64,000 bases of DNA from CALGFI01 sp963786805. Its GTDB lineage: Bacteria > Actinomycetota > UBA4738 > HRBIN12. The translations under genes were made by a program, and so were the position numbers. This document shows, piece by piece, positions 27,701 to 37,300 of this stretch (positions within the stretch are counted from its first letter, which is position 1; each line of letters starts with the position of its first letter). Below the pieces are notes generated by a model that was not told the DNA's origin, ran no database searches, and saw nothing but the letters and a program-made list of their open reading frames with translations. The stretch is from positions 62,001 through 126,000 of the forward strand of contig CAWBAK010000004.1 in the NCBI GenBank assembly GCA_963786805.1, read 5' to 3'.

Positions 27701-30700
27701 GTGAAGGTCTGTTCGAACTGCGGCACAGGGAATCCGGACGCGGCGCGTTTCTGCCAGTCCTGCGGATCGTCACTCGTTCCGGCGTGTCCCGTCTGCGGCG
27801 CCGAGCGCCCGGAGGGCGGCCGGTTCTGTCCCAGCTGCGGTGCGCCGATCCTGGCGGAGGACGTCCCCGCCGGCCAGGAACGACGGCTCGTCACCATCCT
27901 GTTCGCGGACGTGACCGGCTCGACGGCGCTCGGCGAGCAACTGGATCCGGAACGGCTGCAGGAGGTCCTCGCCGCCTATTTCCAGGCCATGCGCGAGGAG
28001 ATCGAGGCCGAGGGCGGCACGGTCGAGAAGTTCATCGGCGATGCGGTCATGGCGGCGTTCGGCGTTCCCACCGCCCATGAGGACGACCCGTCGCGGGCAC
28101 TCCGCGCGGCCCTGCGGATGCGGCGGCGCCTGGAACGCGTGAACACCGACCTCGAGAAGCGCTTCGGCGTCACGTTGCAGATCCGGACCGGGGTGAACAC
28201 CGGAGAGGTCCTCGCCGCGACCGATCCGAGACCGGGCGAGCCCATGGTGACCGGAGATGCCGTGAACGTCGCCGCGCGGCTCGAGCAGACGGCCGACCCC
28301 GGCGGCATCGTCGTCTCCGAACGCACGGCGCGCGCCGCGCGGGGGTTCCGTTTCCACGAGCTCGGCGCGCGCGATCTCCGCGGCAAGGAGCAGCCCGTCC
28401 CCGCGGTCCTCCTCGAGGACGTGGCACCGGAGATCTCCGAACGCGGCGTTCCCGGCCTGCGCGCCCCGATGATCGGACGCGACCAGGAGCTCGCGCTCCT
28501 CCGGACGGTGTGCGCGCGGGTCGTAGCGGAGGGCCGTCCCCACCTCATCACGATCTACGGCGACCCGGGAGTCGGCAAGAGCCGGCTCGTCCGCGAGTTC
28601 CTGTCGGAGCCGTTCGGCGAGAGCGCGACCCCGCGGGTCGTCTTCGGCCGGTGCCTTCCGTACGGCGAAGGCATCACGTACTGGCCGCTCGCCGAGATCC
28701 TGAAGACCCACGCCGGCATCCTCGACACCGACCCGACCGAGACCGTGCTCGCCAAGATCGAAGCGTCCTGCGAGGCCGTGCTGCGCCTCGATCCCTCGAT
28801 CGACGTGGTCCGCGCGACCGGCGCGATCGCGTACACCGTGGGCCTCGAGCTCCCCGCGGCGCCGATGCACGACCTCGAGCCCCGGCACGTGCGGGCCGAG
28901 ATGGAGTCGGCCTGGCGATCCTTCTTCTCGGCGCTCGCCATCGGTTCGCCCGTGATCGCGGTGATCGAGGACATCCACTGGGCCGATCCCGCGCTGCTCC
29001 ACCTGCTCGAGCATCTCGCCGACCGGGTCGTCGGACCGGTGGTCTTCGTCTGTCCCGCCCGGCCAGAGCTGACGGATCGACGGGCGGGATGGGGCGGCGG
29101 GCACCGGAACTTCTCGTCGATCGCCCTCGAGCCGCTCTCGTCGGAGGACGCCGATCGCCTCGTCCGCCTGCTCCTCACCGTTGAGGACCTGCCGGAGAAG
29201 GTGCGCGCGCAGATCCTGGAGCGCGCCGAAGGGAACCCGTTCTTCTTGGAAGAGATCGTCCGGCACATGATCGACGACGGCCGGATCGTTCGCGACGGCG
29301 GGCGGTGGCGCGCGTCGCCGGACGTGGGAGGTGTGCAGATCCCGGACACGGTCCAAGCCGTGCTCGCCGCAAGGATCGACCTGCTCGAGCCGGTCGACAA
29401 ACGCGCGTTGCAACGAGCCGCCGTCGTCGGACGGGTGTTCTGGCCGGGTCCGGTGCGACGACTGTTGAACGGCGACGGCGAGGTGTTGGACGACGCGCTG
29501 CGGCGGCTCGAGGACCGCGACCTCATCCTGTCGCGCCTCGGGTCCGCGCTCGCCGGACAGCCGGAGTACATCTTCAAGCACGTGCTGACGCGCGACGTGG
29601 CCTACGAGAGCCTGCCGCGCCGCGACCGGCCCACCGCTCATGCCGAGGTCGCGACGTGGCTCGAGGAGACGGCGGGCGACCGACGTGAGGAGTTCGTCGA
29701 GCTCCTCGCGTACCACTTCGCCGAGGCCTTGCGAGGAACGGTGGACGACGGCCGCGAACCTCCCGACGAGGGCCTGCGCGACAAGGCGCTCCTCCATCTG
29801 CTGACGGCCTCTCGCGGCGCGCGGCGGAAGGTGGCGCTCGCGAAAGCCCAGTCGTTGGCTCGCCAGGCGCTCGAGCTGTCGCGTGCACCGCTCGAGCGCG
29901 CCGAGGCGCTCGAAGCGCTCGCCCAGGCGCTGATCGACGATTACCGAGGGGACGAGGCGTACGAGATGTTCCGTGAGGCGGTCGAGGTCCGTCTCGACGG
30001 GGTGCCGCAGGACCGTCGCGCGATCGCGTACCTCTGCGCGCGATCGGTGGAGATGCCGACCCGATGGCCGGGAACGATGATGCAGGTGCCCCCGAACGAC
30101 GAGGTCCGTCGGTATCTCGAGCTCGGGTTCTCGTACCTGGAGCCGGGCGACAGCGAGGAGCGAACCCGTCTGCTCGTCGCTCGGAGCATGCTGGGGTTCG
30201 CCACGTTCGGCCGCGGCTTCTCGGAGGAACAGCTCGAGGAGAGCCGGAGCGACGGCGAGGAGGCCGCCGCGATGGCGGAGCGGCTCGGCCTGCCGGAGCT
30301 CCAGTCCGCGGCGCTCGACGGCGTCGGGGCGACGCTCATGATGCAGGGGCGCCCCGCGGCGATGGTCGAGGTGGACGAGCGGCGGCTGCGCCTGGTTCCG
30401 TTCCTCGCCGACCCGGCCGAGCTCGGCGATCTCTACTCGAACGCCGCGTTGCCGCGGATCTTGATCGGACGGTTCCGCGAGGCGCTCGAGCTGGGCCAGC
30501 TGGGGGTCGAGGCGGCGCTCGACGAGGCCCCCTCGTTCGGCACGTACTCGATCGCGTGGACGACGGTCGCGAACTTCCGCCTCGGGAACTGGGACGAGGC
30601 GATGGCCGGCCACGACCGGCTCCTCGGGCGGCTCGGCGATCGCGACGATCCGCCCCGACCCTGGTTGCAGTCCTTCGCGATCGCGGCGTTGATCGCCGAC

Positions 30701-31273
30701 GCCCGCGGCGACCGCGAGCGCTCGAACCGAGAGCTGGCCGTGGTCTTCCCCGGCGCGAAGGCGCAATCGAACCGGACGGTCACGGGTGCGACGTGGGCCG
30801 CGCTCCTGCTGGCTCGGCGGGGCGAAACCGACGAGGCCCGTCGATGGCTCGACGAGACAACGCTGCCCGAGACGCAGCCCTCCGCAGCCGAGGTCCGCTG
30901 CGATGTCGTCGCGCTCGCCGAGGCGTGGGCCGAGGTCCCGGCCGCGCTGGCCCACGCTCGCGAGGTGGCCGAACGTGCGGGCTCGCTCTCGCTGCCGGTC
31001 TACGCACGACGGCTCGAGGGACGCGCGGCCTTGGCGGCCGGCGACATCGAGACGGCGATCCGCTCGCTGTCGGCGGCGGTCGAGGGCTTCGAGCGGCTCG
31101 AGGCTCTATGGGAACGGGCGTGCGCGCAGCTCTCGCTGGCCGAGGCCTTCGCGGCGGCCGAGCGGACGGACGAGGCTCGGGCCGCACTCGAGGAAGCTCT
31201 CATCGTGTTCGAAGAGGTGGGCTCGCTGGCGGAGATCGAGCGAGCCAAGGAGTTGCGGGCCCGGCTGGCGTAG
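27701..31273 (+). CDS. Zinc-ribbon / class III cyclase / AAA ATPase / TPR regulator
   Basis: From GTG 27701 the product is 1190 residues. Two zinc ribbons come first (CSNCGTGNPDAARFCQSCG; CPVCGAERPEGGRFCPSCG). A class III nucleotide cyclase domain follows (about 65-235) with metal aspartates in LFADVTGSTAL and KFIGDAVMAAFG. An AAA ATPase has Walker A YGDPGVGKSRL and Walker B IAVIEDIHWADP. About 650 residues of helical TPR-like repeats follow. There is no membrane helix or DNA-binding domain. The architecture matches actinobacterial adenylate/guanylate cyclase-ATPase proteins of unknown trigger. The product could act on the two cNMP-binding domains encoded near 49 kb, but that is inference. 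Confidence 0.85.
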   Translation: MKVCSNCGTGNPDAARFCQSCGSSLVPACPVCGAERPEGGRFCPSCGAPILAEDVPAGQERRLVTILFADVTGSTALGEQLDPERLQEVLAAYFQAMREEIEAEGGTVEKFIGDAVMAAFGVPTAHEDDPSRALRAALRMRRRLERVNTDLEKRFGVTLQIRTGVNTGEVLAATDPRPGEPMVTGDAVNVAARLEQTADPGGIVVSERTARAARGFRFHELGARDLRGKEQPVPAVLLEDVAPEISERGVPGLRAPMIGRDQELALLRTVCARVVAEGRPHLITIYGDPGVGKSRLVREFLSEPFGESATPRVVFGRCLPYGEGITYWPLAEILKTHAGILDTDPTETVLAKIEASCEAVLRLDPSIDVVRATGAIAYTVGLELPAAPMHDLEPRHVRAEMESAWRSFFSALAIGSPVIAVIEDIHWADPALLHLLEHLADRVVGPVVFVCPARPELTDRRAGWGGGHRNFSSIALEPLSSEDADRLVRLLLTVEDLPEKVRAQILERAEGNPFFLEEIVRHMIDDGRIVRDGGRWRASPDVGGVQIPDTVQAVLAARIDLLEPVDKRALQRAAVVGRVFWPGPVRRLLNGDGEVLDDALRRLEDRDLILSRLGSALAGQPEYIFKHVLTRDVAYESLPRRDRPTAHAEVATWLEETAGDRREEFVELLAYHFAEALRGTVDDGREPPDEGLRDKALLHLLTASRGARRKVALAKAQSLARQALELSRAPLERAEALEALAQALIDDYRGDEAYEMFREAVEVRLDGVPQDRRAIAYLCARSVEMPTRWPGTMMQVPPNDEVRRYLELGFSYLEPGDSEERTRLLVARSMLGFATFGRGFSEEQLEESRSDGEEAAAMAERLGLPELQSAALDGVGATLMMQGRPAAMVEVDERRLRLVPFLADPAELGDLYSNAALPRILIGRFREALELGQLGVEAALDEAPSFGTYSIAWTTVANFRLGNWDEAMAGHDRLLGRLGDRDDPPRPWLQSFAIAALIADARGDRERSNRELAVVFPGAKAQSNRTVTGATWAALLLARRGETDEARRWLDETTLPETQPSAAEVRCDVVALAEAWAEVPAALAHAREVAERAGSLSLPVYARRLEGRAALAAGDIETAIRSLSAAVEGFERLEALWERACAQLSLAEAFAAAERTDEARAALEEALIVFEEVGSLAEIERAKELRARLA

Positions 31274-31277
31274 CGCC

Positions 31278-32543
31278 CTAGGCCGTGCGCTCCTGGCGCT
31301 CGCGCCGCTTGGTCTCCTTGACCGGCACGAGCGTCGGGTTGACCTTGCTCCTGACGACCTCGCCGTCGATCACGCATTTCGTGACGTCCTGGCGGGAGGG
31401 CAGCTCGTACATCGTGTTGAGCAGGACCTCCTCCATGATCGCGCGGAGCCCACGGGCGCCGGTGCCGCGAAGGATCGCCTGGTCGGCGATCGCATCGAGG
31501 GCGTCGTCGGAGAACTCCAGCTCGACGCCGTCGAACTCGAAGAACTTGTGGTACTGCCGCACGAGCGCGTTCTTCGGCTTGGTGAGGATGTCCACGAGCG
31601 CCTGCTTGTCGAGGTTGTGCACGTTCGTGATCACCGGCAGCCGTCCGACGAACTCCGGGATCAGCCCGTACTTGAGTGTGTCCTCCGGCAGGACCTGGCT
31701 GAGGATCGCCCCGAGGTCCTTGTCCTCCACGCGCCGCACGTCGGCGCCGAAGCCGATGCCGCGGCTCCCGATCCGGCTCTCGATGATCTTCTCGAGACCC
31801 GCGAACGCGCCTCCGACGATGAACAGGATGTTCGTCGTGTCGATCTGGATGAACTCCTGGTGCGGGTGCTTGCGCCCGCCCTGCGGTGGGACCGATGCGG
31901 TGGTGCCTTCCAGGATCTTGAGGAGCGCCTGCTGCACGCCCTCGCCCGAGACGTCCCGGGTGATCGAGGGGTTCTCGCTCTTGCGGGCGATCTTGTCGAC
32001 CTCGTCGATGTAGATGATCCCGGTCTCGGCCTTCTTCACGTCGTAGTCGGCCGCTTGGATCAGCTTCAGCAGGATGTTCTCGACGTCCTCACCGACGTAG
32101 CCGGCCTCGGTGAGCGCGGTGGCGTCGGCGATCGCGAACGGGACGTTGAGCATGCGCGCGAGGGTCTGCGCGAGCAGCGTCTTCCCGCACCCGGTCGGCC
32201 CCAGGATCATGATGTTGGACTTCTGGAGCTCGACCTCGTTGTCCTTCGCGCCGACCTGGATCCGCTTGTAGTGGTTGTAGACCGCGACCGAGAGAACCTT
32301 CTTGGCGATCTCCTGACCGATCACGTACTCGTCGAGGAACGCGTAGATCTCCTGCGGCTTCGGCAGCTCCTCGAGCTTGAGCTCGGAGGTCTCGGAGAGC
32401 TCCTCCTCGATGATCTCGTTGCAGAGGTCGATGCACTCGTCACAGATGTAGACGCCGGGACCCGCGATGAGCTTCTTGACCTGCTTCTGCGACTTCCCAC
32501 AGAAGGAGCATTTCAGCAGGTCCGAGTCGCCGATCCGCGCCAT
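31278..32543 (-). CDS. clpX: ATP-dependent Clp protease ATPase subunit ClpX
   Basis: This 421-residue unfoldase has the N-terminal C4 zinc-binding domain (CSFCGKSQKQVKKLIAGPG then CDECIDLC), Walker A GPTGCGKTLLAQ, Walker B IIYIDEVDKIA and the ClpP-docking region. It feeds substrates into ClpP, whose gene lies 57 bp upstream on the same strand. The conserved tig-clpP-clpX order supports the call. Confidence 0.97.
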   Translation of the reverse strand: MARIGDSDLLKCSFCGKSQKQVKKLIAGPGVYICDECIDLCNEIIEEELSETSELKLEELPKPQEIYAFLDEYVIGQEIAKKVLSVAVYNHYKRIQVGAKDNEVELQKSNIMILGPTGCGKTLLAQTLARMLNVPFAIADATALTEAGYVGEDVENILLKLIQAADYDVKKAETGIIYIDEVDKIARKSENPSITRDVSGEGVQQALLKILEGTTASVPPQGGRKHPHQEFIQIDTTNILFIVGGAFAGLEKIIESRIGSRGIGFGADVRRVEDKDLGAILSQVLPEDTLKYGLIPEFVGRLPVITNVHNLDKQALVDILTKPKNALVRQYHKFFEFDGVELEFSDDALDAIADQAILRGTGARGLRAIMEEVLLNTMYELPSRQDVTKCVIDGEVVRSKVNPTLVPVKETKRRERQERTA

Positions 32544-32600
32544 GCCTCGTCTCCCCTGAACGGAAGGGCCGGACCCCCGCCCGGCCTCGTGCGTGGAATC

Positions 32601-33233
32601 CTACGATGCGTTGGCGGCCGCGGCCGCAAGCTCCGGCGTCTTCACCTTCCTGGTGGAGATGACCTCGTCGACGATCCCGTACTCGACCGCTTCGTTCGCC
32701 GTGAGGATGTAGTCGCGGTCCGTGTCCTTGCCGACCTTCTCGAGCGTCTGGCCCGTGTGCTCGGAGATCAGCTGGTCCAGGAGCTTGCGGTACCGGATGA
32801 TCTCCCTCGCCTGGATCTCGATGTCGACGGCCTGGCCCTGCGCGCCGCCGTGCGGCTGGTGGAGCAGGACGCGGGAGTGCGGAAGCGCGAACCGCTTGCC
32901 CGGTGCCCCCGACAGGAGCAGGACCGCCGCGGCCGAGGCCGCCTGGCCCATGACCGTGGTCGAGACATCGCACTTCACGTACTGCATCGTGTCGTAGATC
33001 GCGAACAGGGCCGTGATGTCCCCGCCCGGAGAGTTGATGTACAGGTTGATGTCCTTGTCGGGGTCCTCGGACTCGAGGTGCAGGAGCTGCGCCATGATGA
33101 GGTTGCCGACGTTGTCGTCGACCGGCGTGCCGAGGAACACGATGCGTTCCTTCAGGAGCCGGGAGTAGATGTCGAACGAACGCTCACCGCGGGCGGTCTG
33201 CTCGACGACGACGGGGACGAGGTAATCCTTCAT
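32601..33233 (-). CDS. clpP: ATP-dependent Clp protease proteolytic subunit ClpP
   Basis: This 210-residue serine peptidase has the nucleophile in TVMGQAASAAAVLLLSG and the His in FALPHSRVLLHQPHG. It assembles the barrel that degrades proteins delivered by ClpX. The start ATG overlaps the tig stop by 4 bp, so synthesis is probably coupled to trigger factor. Confidence 0.96.
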   Translation of the reverse strand: MKDYLVPVVVEQTARGERSFDIYSRLLKERIVFLGTPVDDNVGNLIMAQLLHLESEDPDKDINLYINSPGGDITALFAIYDTMQYVKCDVSTTVMGQAASAAAVLLLSGAPGKRFALPHSRVLLHQPHGGAQGQAVDIEIQAREIIRYRKLLDQLISEHTGQTLEKVGKDTDRDYILTANEAVEYGIVDEVISTRKVKTPELAAAAANAS

Positions 33234-34652
33234 GACGTCTCCTTCTTGGGCTCTTCCTGGGGCTCCTGGATTCCTTCGGGTTCAGTTGATGCTTCGGCGG
33301 ACGGTGTGTCCTCCTTGACCGAGCCCTCTTGCTCGTGGGCTACCGCTTCGCTGCTTGAGCCCTCTTGCTTGACGTTCGCGTGCTCGACCAGGATGTCGAG
33401 CGCCTTGGAGCGGATGATATCACCGGCCAGTGAGACGACCTGACCGGTTTTGTCCAGACTCTTCGCCACTTCTTTCGGGTCTCGTCCCAGCGCCTGCGCG
33501 AGCCCGCCGATCTCACGCGCCGAGCTCCTCGGTGGTCACTTGGACGTCCTCGGCGCGCGCCACCGCCTCGAGCACGAGGTCGGCGGTGATCGCGCGAACG
33601 GCGTGCCCGCGCGCGTCGGCGCGGAAGCGCAGCTCGTCGAACCCCTGCGCCTCGAGAAGCTGCTCGAGCGTGAGGCCGACCTGCTCCGCGCGTTCGCGCG
33701 CATGCGCGACGCGGTGCTCGGTCTCCTCGTCGATCAGCGTGTCGGGGAGGTCGACGTCGGTGCGATCGACCATCGCCTCGAGGGCACGATCGCGGACGGC
33801 CGCGTCGGCGGCCCGTTCCTTGTTCTCCTGGAACTGCTCGCGGAGCTTCGCCTTCAGCTCGTCGAGGGTGTCGAACTCGGACGCGGTCTTGGCGAAGTCG
33901 TCGTCGGCCTCGGGGAGCTTCTTCCCCTTCACGTCCTTCACGAGCAATTGCAACGAGACCTCCTGGCCGGCCCGCTCCCCGAACCGCTCCGGGAGCGCGT
34001 CGTTCAGCTTCAGGATCTCGCCGGCGCGCTTGCCCTCGAGCTCGGCGTCGAGCTTCTCGCCGAACTCCCCCGAGCCCACCTCGTACAGGTAGTCCGGACG
34101 GGTCGCCTCGGGGACCTCCTCGCCGTGGACGGTCGCGCGGAGGTCCATCACGACGAAATCGCCGCGACGAGCGGGGCGGGTCACGGGCTCGAGCTCGGCG
34201 AAGCGCTCGCGGAGCGAGTCCACGAGCCGGTCGATCTCCTCGTCGGTGACCTCGGCCGAGGGCCGCTCGATCTCGATCCCCTTGTACTCGGCTTCCTCCA
34301 ACCGGAGGCGCGGCCGCACCTCGACCGTGACCGTGAAGACGAGGGGCTTGCCCTCCTCGAGTTGCTCGACGTCGATGTCGGGATCGGCGATCGGCGCGAG
34401 GTCGTTCTCGCGGAGTGCGTCTCGGTAGTACGAGGGAACGGAGTCCTCGAGGAACTCACCGAGCACGGCGTCGCGCCCGATCTGGGCGTCGATGATCTGC
34501 CTCGGGACCTTCCCCTTGCGGAACCCCGGGATGCGAACCTGTTGCGCGATCTTGCGGTACGCGCGCTCGAGGTCTTTGCCGAACTCGTCCGGAGGCACCT
34601 GGATCGTCAGCTTGACGACGTGCTTGTCGGTCTCCTGGACGGTGGTCTCCAT
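33230..34652 (-). CDS. tig: Trigger factor chaperone (frame break at 33515)
   Basis: It starts at ATG 34652. As read, a TGA at 33513 cuts off the C-terminus, but deleting one T at about 33515 joins EELGA to EIGGLAQALGRDPKEVAKSL, giving about 473 residues. The ribosome-binding signature (YRKIAQQVRIPGFRKGKVP), the PPIase-like domain and the C-terminal arm are present. The tail DKTGQVVSLAGDIIRSKALD is typical of actinobacterial Tig. It then runs into an acidic Glu/Pro tail containing a short repeat element (33321-33369). Confidence 0.93.
33321..33369. repeat. Palindrome-ended element, copy 2, flanked by 13-bp direct repeats
   Basis: The element core at 33337-33362 matches copy 1 in rplU (6854-6881). 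It lies between exact 13-bp direct repeats GAGCCCTCTTGCT at 33321-33333 and 33357-33369, spaced 36 bp apart, so the tig frame is kept (12 extra codons). This pattern could be a target duplication from insertion or a 36-bp slippage duplication. Confidence 0.55.
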
Positions 34653-34752
34653 CAGAACCCGAATCTAGCAGGCACGACGGAAGCGGCCGGGTAGTCTCCC
34701 CCCGGTTTCACGGCCTCGGAGCACGCGGAACAACGCGGAGGTCCCGAAGACG

Positions 34753-35544
34753 ATGTTCGAGGACGAGCTGGCGTTCGCGGGCGAGCTCGCCGACGAGGCG
34801 GGCCGCATCGCCCTGTCCATCTTCGGCAGGGCGTTCGAGGTCAAGTTCAAGGCCGACCGCAGCCCGGTCACCGAGGCGGACCTGTCGATCGAGAAGATGA
34901 TCCGCGAAGCCGTTCACGAGCGCTACCCGGACGACGGCGTCCTCGGCGAGGAGGGCGGCTCGGAGGGTGGCGGAAGCCGGCGCTGGATCGTCGACCCGAT
35001 CGACGGGACCAAGAACTTCGCCGACGGCGTTCAGCTCTGGTCGACGCTGATCGCGTTGGCGGTCGACGACGTTCCCGTCGTGGGAGTGGTGGACCTGCCG
35101 GCGATGGGTGAGCGCTACACCGCGGCGCGCGGGGCGGGGGCTCGGCTGAACGGGGAGGAGATCCGGGTGTCGCGCGCCGACCGGGTCTCGCGCGCGTTCG
35201 TCGTCTTCGCCGGGATGGTCGATTGGCTGGACGGGCCGGACGCACCGGGGGTCCAGGACCTCGTCCGCGATGCGCGCCGCAACCGGGGCTTCGGCGACGC
35301 GTGGGGCCACATGCTCGTCGCGCGCGGCTCCGCCGACGTGATGCTCGAGCGCGAGCTGGCGACCTGGGACTGGGCCGCCGTGGAGGTGGTCGTCGAGGAG
35401 GCCGGCGGGCGCATGTCGCAGCTCGACGGCGCACCGCTCGCGCACGGCAAGAGCGTGCTCACCACGAACGGCGTGCTCCACGACGAGATCCTCGTGCGCC
35501 TGCTCGCCGCTCGCGCCGAGCCGGGAAGCGTTGATAGCGTCTGA
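34753..35544 (+). CDS. Inositol-monophosphatase-family phosphatase, HisN-like
   Basis: This 263-residue Mg-dependent phosphatase has SPVTEADLSIEKMIRE, the acidic metal-site motif GEEGG, the signature WIVDPIDGTKNF and the C-terminal WDWAA. The aspartate-rich core is complete. The family includes histidinol-phosphate and inositol-phosphate phosphatases. The FADGVQLWSTLIAL region resembles actinobacterial histidinol-phosphatase HisN, but I cannot decide the substrate. It is followed 22 bp later by an aminotransferase gene. Confidence 0.83.
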   Translation: MFEDELAFAGELADEAGRIALSIFGRAFEVKFKADRSPVTEADLSIEKMIREAVHERYPDDGVLGEEGGSEGGGSRRWIVDPIDGTKNFADGVQLWSTLIALAVDDVPVVGVVDLPAMGERYTAARGAGARLNGEEIRVSRADRVSRAFVVFAGMVDWLDGPDAPGVQDLVRDARRNRGFGDAWGHMLVARGSADVMLERELATWDWAAVEVVVEEAGGRMSQLDGAPLAHGKSVLTTNGVLHDEILVRLLAARAEPGSVDSV

Positions 35545-35566
35545 CCGACGGGACGGGAGGCAAGCG

Positions 35567-36679
35567 ATGGCCAAGATCGACGTGTTCGAGATGGAACGCA
35601 TGCAGTCGCTGTACGGCCACGATGTCGAGTACGACCTGTCCGAGAGCGGCGTCCTTCCCCTCCAGGTCGGCGAGGTGCTCGGCGAGCACGTCGCGACGCA
35701 GGGGTTGCTCGACACGCGACTGGGCTATCCGCGTTCGGAGGGTTCTATGCAGACGCGCGAGCACGTCTCCGAGTGGTACTCCGGTGCGGGTCCGGACGAG
35801 GTCACGATCGTGAACGGTGGGTCGGAGGCCAACCAGCTGGCGCTGTGGACCTTGCTCGAACCCGGCGACCACCTCGCGTTCATGGTGCCGAACTACCTGC
35901 AGGGCTGGGGACTCGGCCGGCACTACGGAGAGGCGACCGATACGTTCCCGCTCGTCCACCGGGGAGACACGTGGGCGCTCGACACCGACGCGCTCGAGGC
36001 CGCGGTCGGCCCCAGGACGAAGGTCGTCATGGTCTGCAACCCGAACAACCCGACGGGCCACGTGCTGTCGGAGCCGGAGATGGACGCCGTCGTCGCCGCG
36101 GCCGCGCGCGTCGGCGCGTGGATCGTGGCCGACGAGATCTACCGCGGAGCCGAGCTCGACACCGACGAGACCTGTCCGACGTTCTGGGGCCGCTACGACC
36201 GCGTCGTCGTGACGAGCGGCCTGTCGAAGGCCTTCGCGATGCCCGGCCTGCGGATCGGGTGGGCGGTCGCACCGGCGCCGTTCGTGAAGGAGCTCTGGAT
36301 CCGCCACGACTACACGACGCTGACGCCGGGGATGCTCTCGGACTGGTTCGCCTCGATCGCGATGGAGCCCGACCGGCGCGAGGCGATCCTGGCGCGCACG
36401 CGTGGCATCGTCCGCGCGAACCTTCCGCGTCTCGAGGAATGGATCGAGACCCAGCCGGTCCTGTCGTACGTCCGCCCGAAGGCCGGGGCGATCGCCTACG
36501 TCGAGTACGACCTTCCGGTCTCCTCGACCGACCTCATCGAGCGGATGCGCACCGAGCAGAGCGTGCTGCTCGTGCCGGGCGACATGTTCGGGCTCGGCAA
36601 GGGATTCCGGATCGGGTTCGGCTACGACGCCGAGAAGACCGTGAAGGGACTGGAGCTGGCGGCCGCCTGCTTCTCGTAG
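35567..36679 (+). CDS. PLP-dependent aminotransferase, class I/II fold
   Basis: ATG 35567 follows GGGAGG and gives 370 residues. Fold type I features are visible: VNGGSEANQLALW (cofactor phosphate side), NPNNPTGHVLSEPEMD, VADEIYRGAEL (Asp contacting the pyridine nitrogen), SGLSKAFAMPGLRIGW (Schiff-base Lys in SLSK-like context) and the C-terminal carboxylate-binding arginine in GFRIGFG. The substrate is unknown. Pairing with a HisN-like phosphatase could suggest histidine or amino-acid metabolism, but no other his genes are present. Confidence 0.82.
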   Translation: MAKIDVFEMERMQSLYGHDVEYDLSESGVLPLQVGEVLGEHVATQGLLDTRLGYPRSEGSMQTREHVSEWYSGAGPDEVTIVNGGSEANQLALWTLLEPGDHLAFMVPNYLQGWGLGRHYGEATDTFPLVHRGDTWALDTDALEAAVGPRTKVVMVCNPNNPTGHVLSEPEMDAVVAAAARVGAWIVADEIYRGAELDTDETCPTFWGRYDRVVVTSGLSKAFAMPGLRIGWAVAPAPFVKELWIRHDYTTLTPGMLSDWFASIAMEPDRREAILARTRGIVRANLPRLEEWIETQPVLSYVRPKAGAIAYVEYDLPVSSTDLIERMRTEQSVLLVPGDMFGLGKGFRIGFGYDAEKTVKGLELAAACFS

Positions 36680-36706
36680 CCGGTCGATCGCGCCCGCGTT
36701 CGGCGG

Positions 36707-37210
36707 CTAGTACGGCTTGCGGGCGGCCACCGAGCCCGCGCGTGAAGGATCCGCTCCGCCCCGGCGCATCGCGGCCTGCGCGTCGGCGATCGAGACCGAA
36801 CGCCGACGGTAGTTGACCAGCGCGAACCGGTCGCACGTCGTCTCCGCCGACGCTCCCCGCCCGTCGAGGGAGTTCAGGTACCAGTGCATCCACTCGTGCA
36901 GGTAGAGGAAGCGCAGGACCTCGCGGGGAGTTCGGAACGTCACGCCCTCCGTCAGCCAGATGAACCGGATCGACCTCCCCGGCCGGCGCCGGGCGCCGTA
37001 CGCCACGATCTCGCCGAACGGGAAGAACGGGACCGGCACCTGGAGCGTGATCGTTCGCTCGCCGAAATCGGTCAGGGCGGCGAGATGTGGCTTCTCCCGA
37101 TAGCGCAGCGGCTTGACGATGACGTCGAACCCCCGGGCCGGGGGCAGCCCGGCCAGCATCCGCCGGCAGGTTTCGGCGGGCAGGTCCTGGTGGGTCGATC
37201 GGAGCCGCAT
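36707..37210 (-). CDS. Putative small zinc metallopeptidase-like protein
   Basis: This 167-residue protein contains one HExxH motif in FLYLHEWMHWYLNSL, followed by an acidic/polar segment (ETTCDRFAL) that could supply the third ligand. N-terminal beta strands precede the motif in a SprT-like arrangement. It has no signal peptide or membrane helix, so it is probably cytosolic. The catalytic role is inferred from one motif only. Confidence 0.58.
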   Translation of the reverse strand: MRLRSTHQDLPAETCRRMLAGLPPARGFDVIVKPLRYREKPHLAALTDFGERTITLQVPVPFFPFGEIVAYGARRRPGRSIRFIWLTEGVTFRTPREVLRFLYLHEWMHWYLNSLDGRGASAETTCDRFALVNYRRRSVSIADAQAAMRRGGADPSRAGSVAARKPY

Positions 37211-37269
37211 GGGGGCACCAGGGTACCCGGGGGCCCGGACATCGATGAAGCCGGCGGATGGGTGACGGA

Positions 37270-37295
37270 CGGTCGGGCGGGCGGACTCGAACCGC
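37270..37295 (-). repeat. Second T-arm-like copy downstream of tRNA-Pro
   Basis: Five bases beyond the tRNA-Pro 3' end lies a 26-nt near-copy of its T-arm and acceptor 3' strand. It contains a perfect T stem GGCGG/CCGCC around TTCGAGT and ends CCCGACC. It could be a remnant of a second tRNA gene, a duplication, or an assembly artefact. Confidence 0.5.
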
Positions 37296-37300
37296 CGGAT

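Noticed and set aside
27770..30955. 1061-residue open frame antisense to the cyclase gene
   Set aside because: No recognisable domain, Arg/Glu/Val-skewed composition typical of a GC-rich shadow frame.
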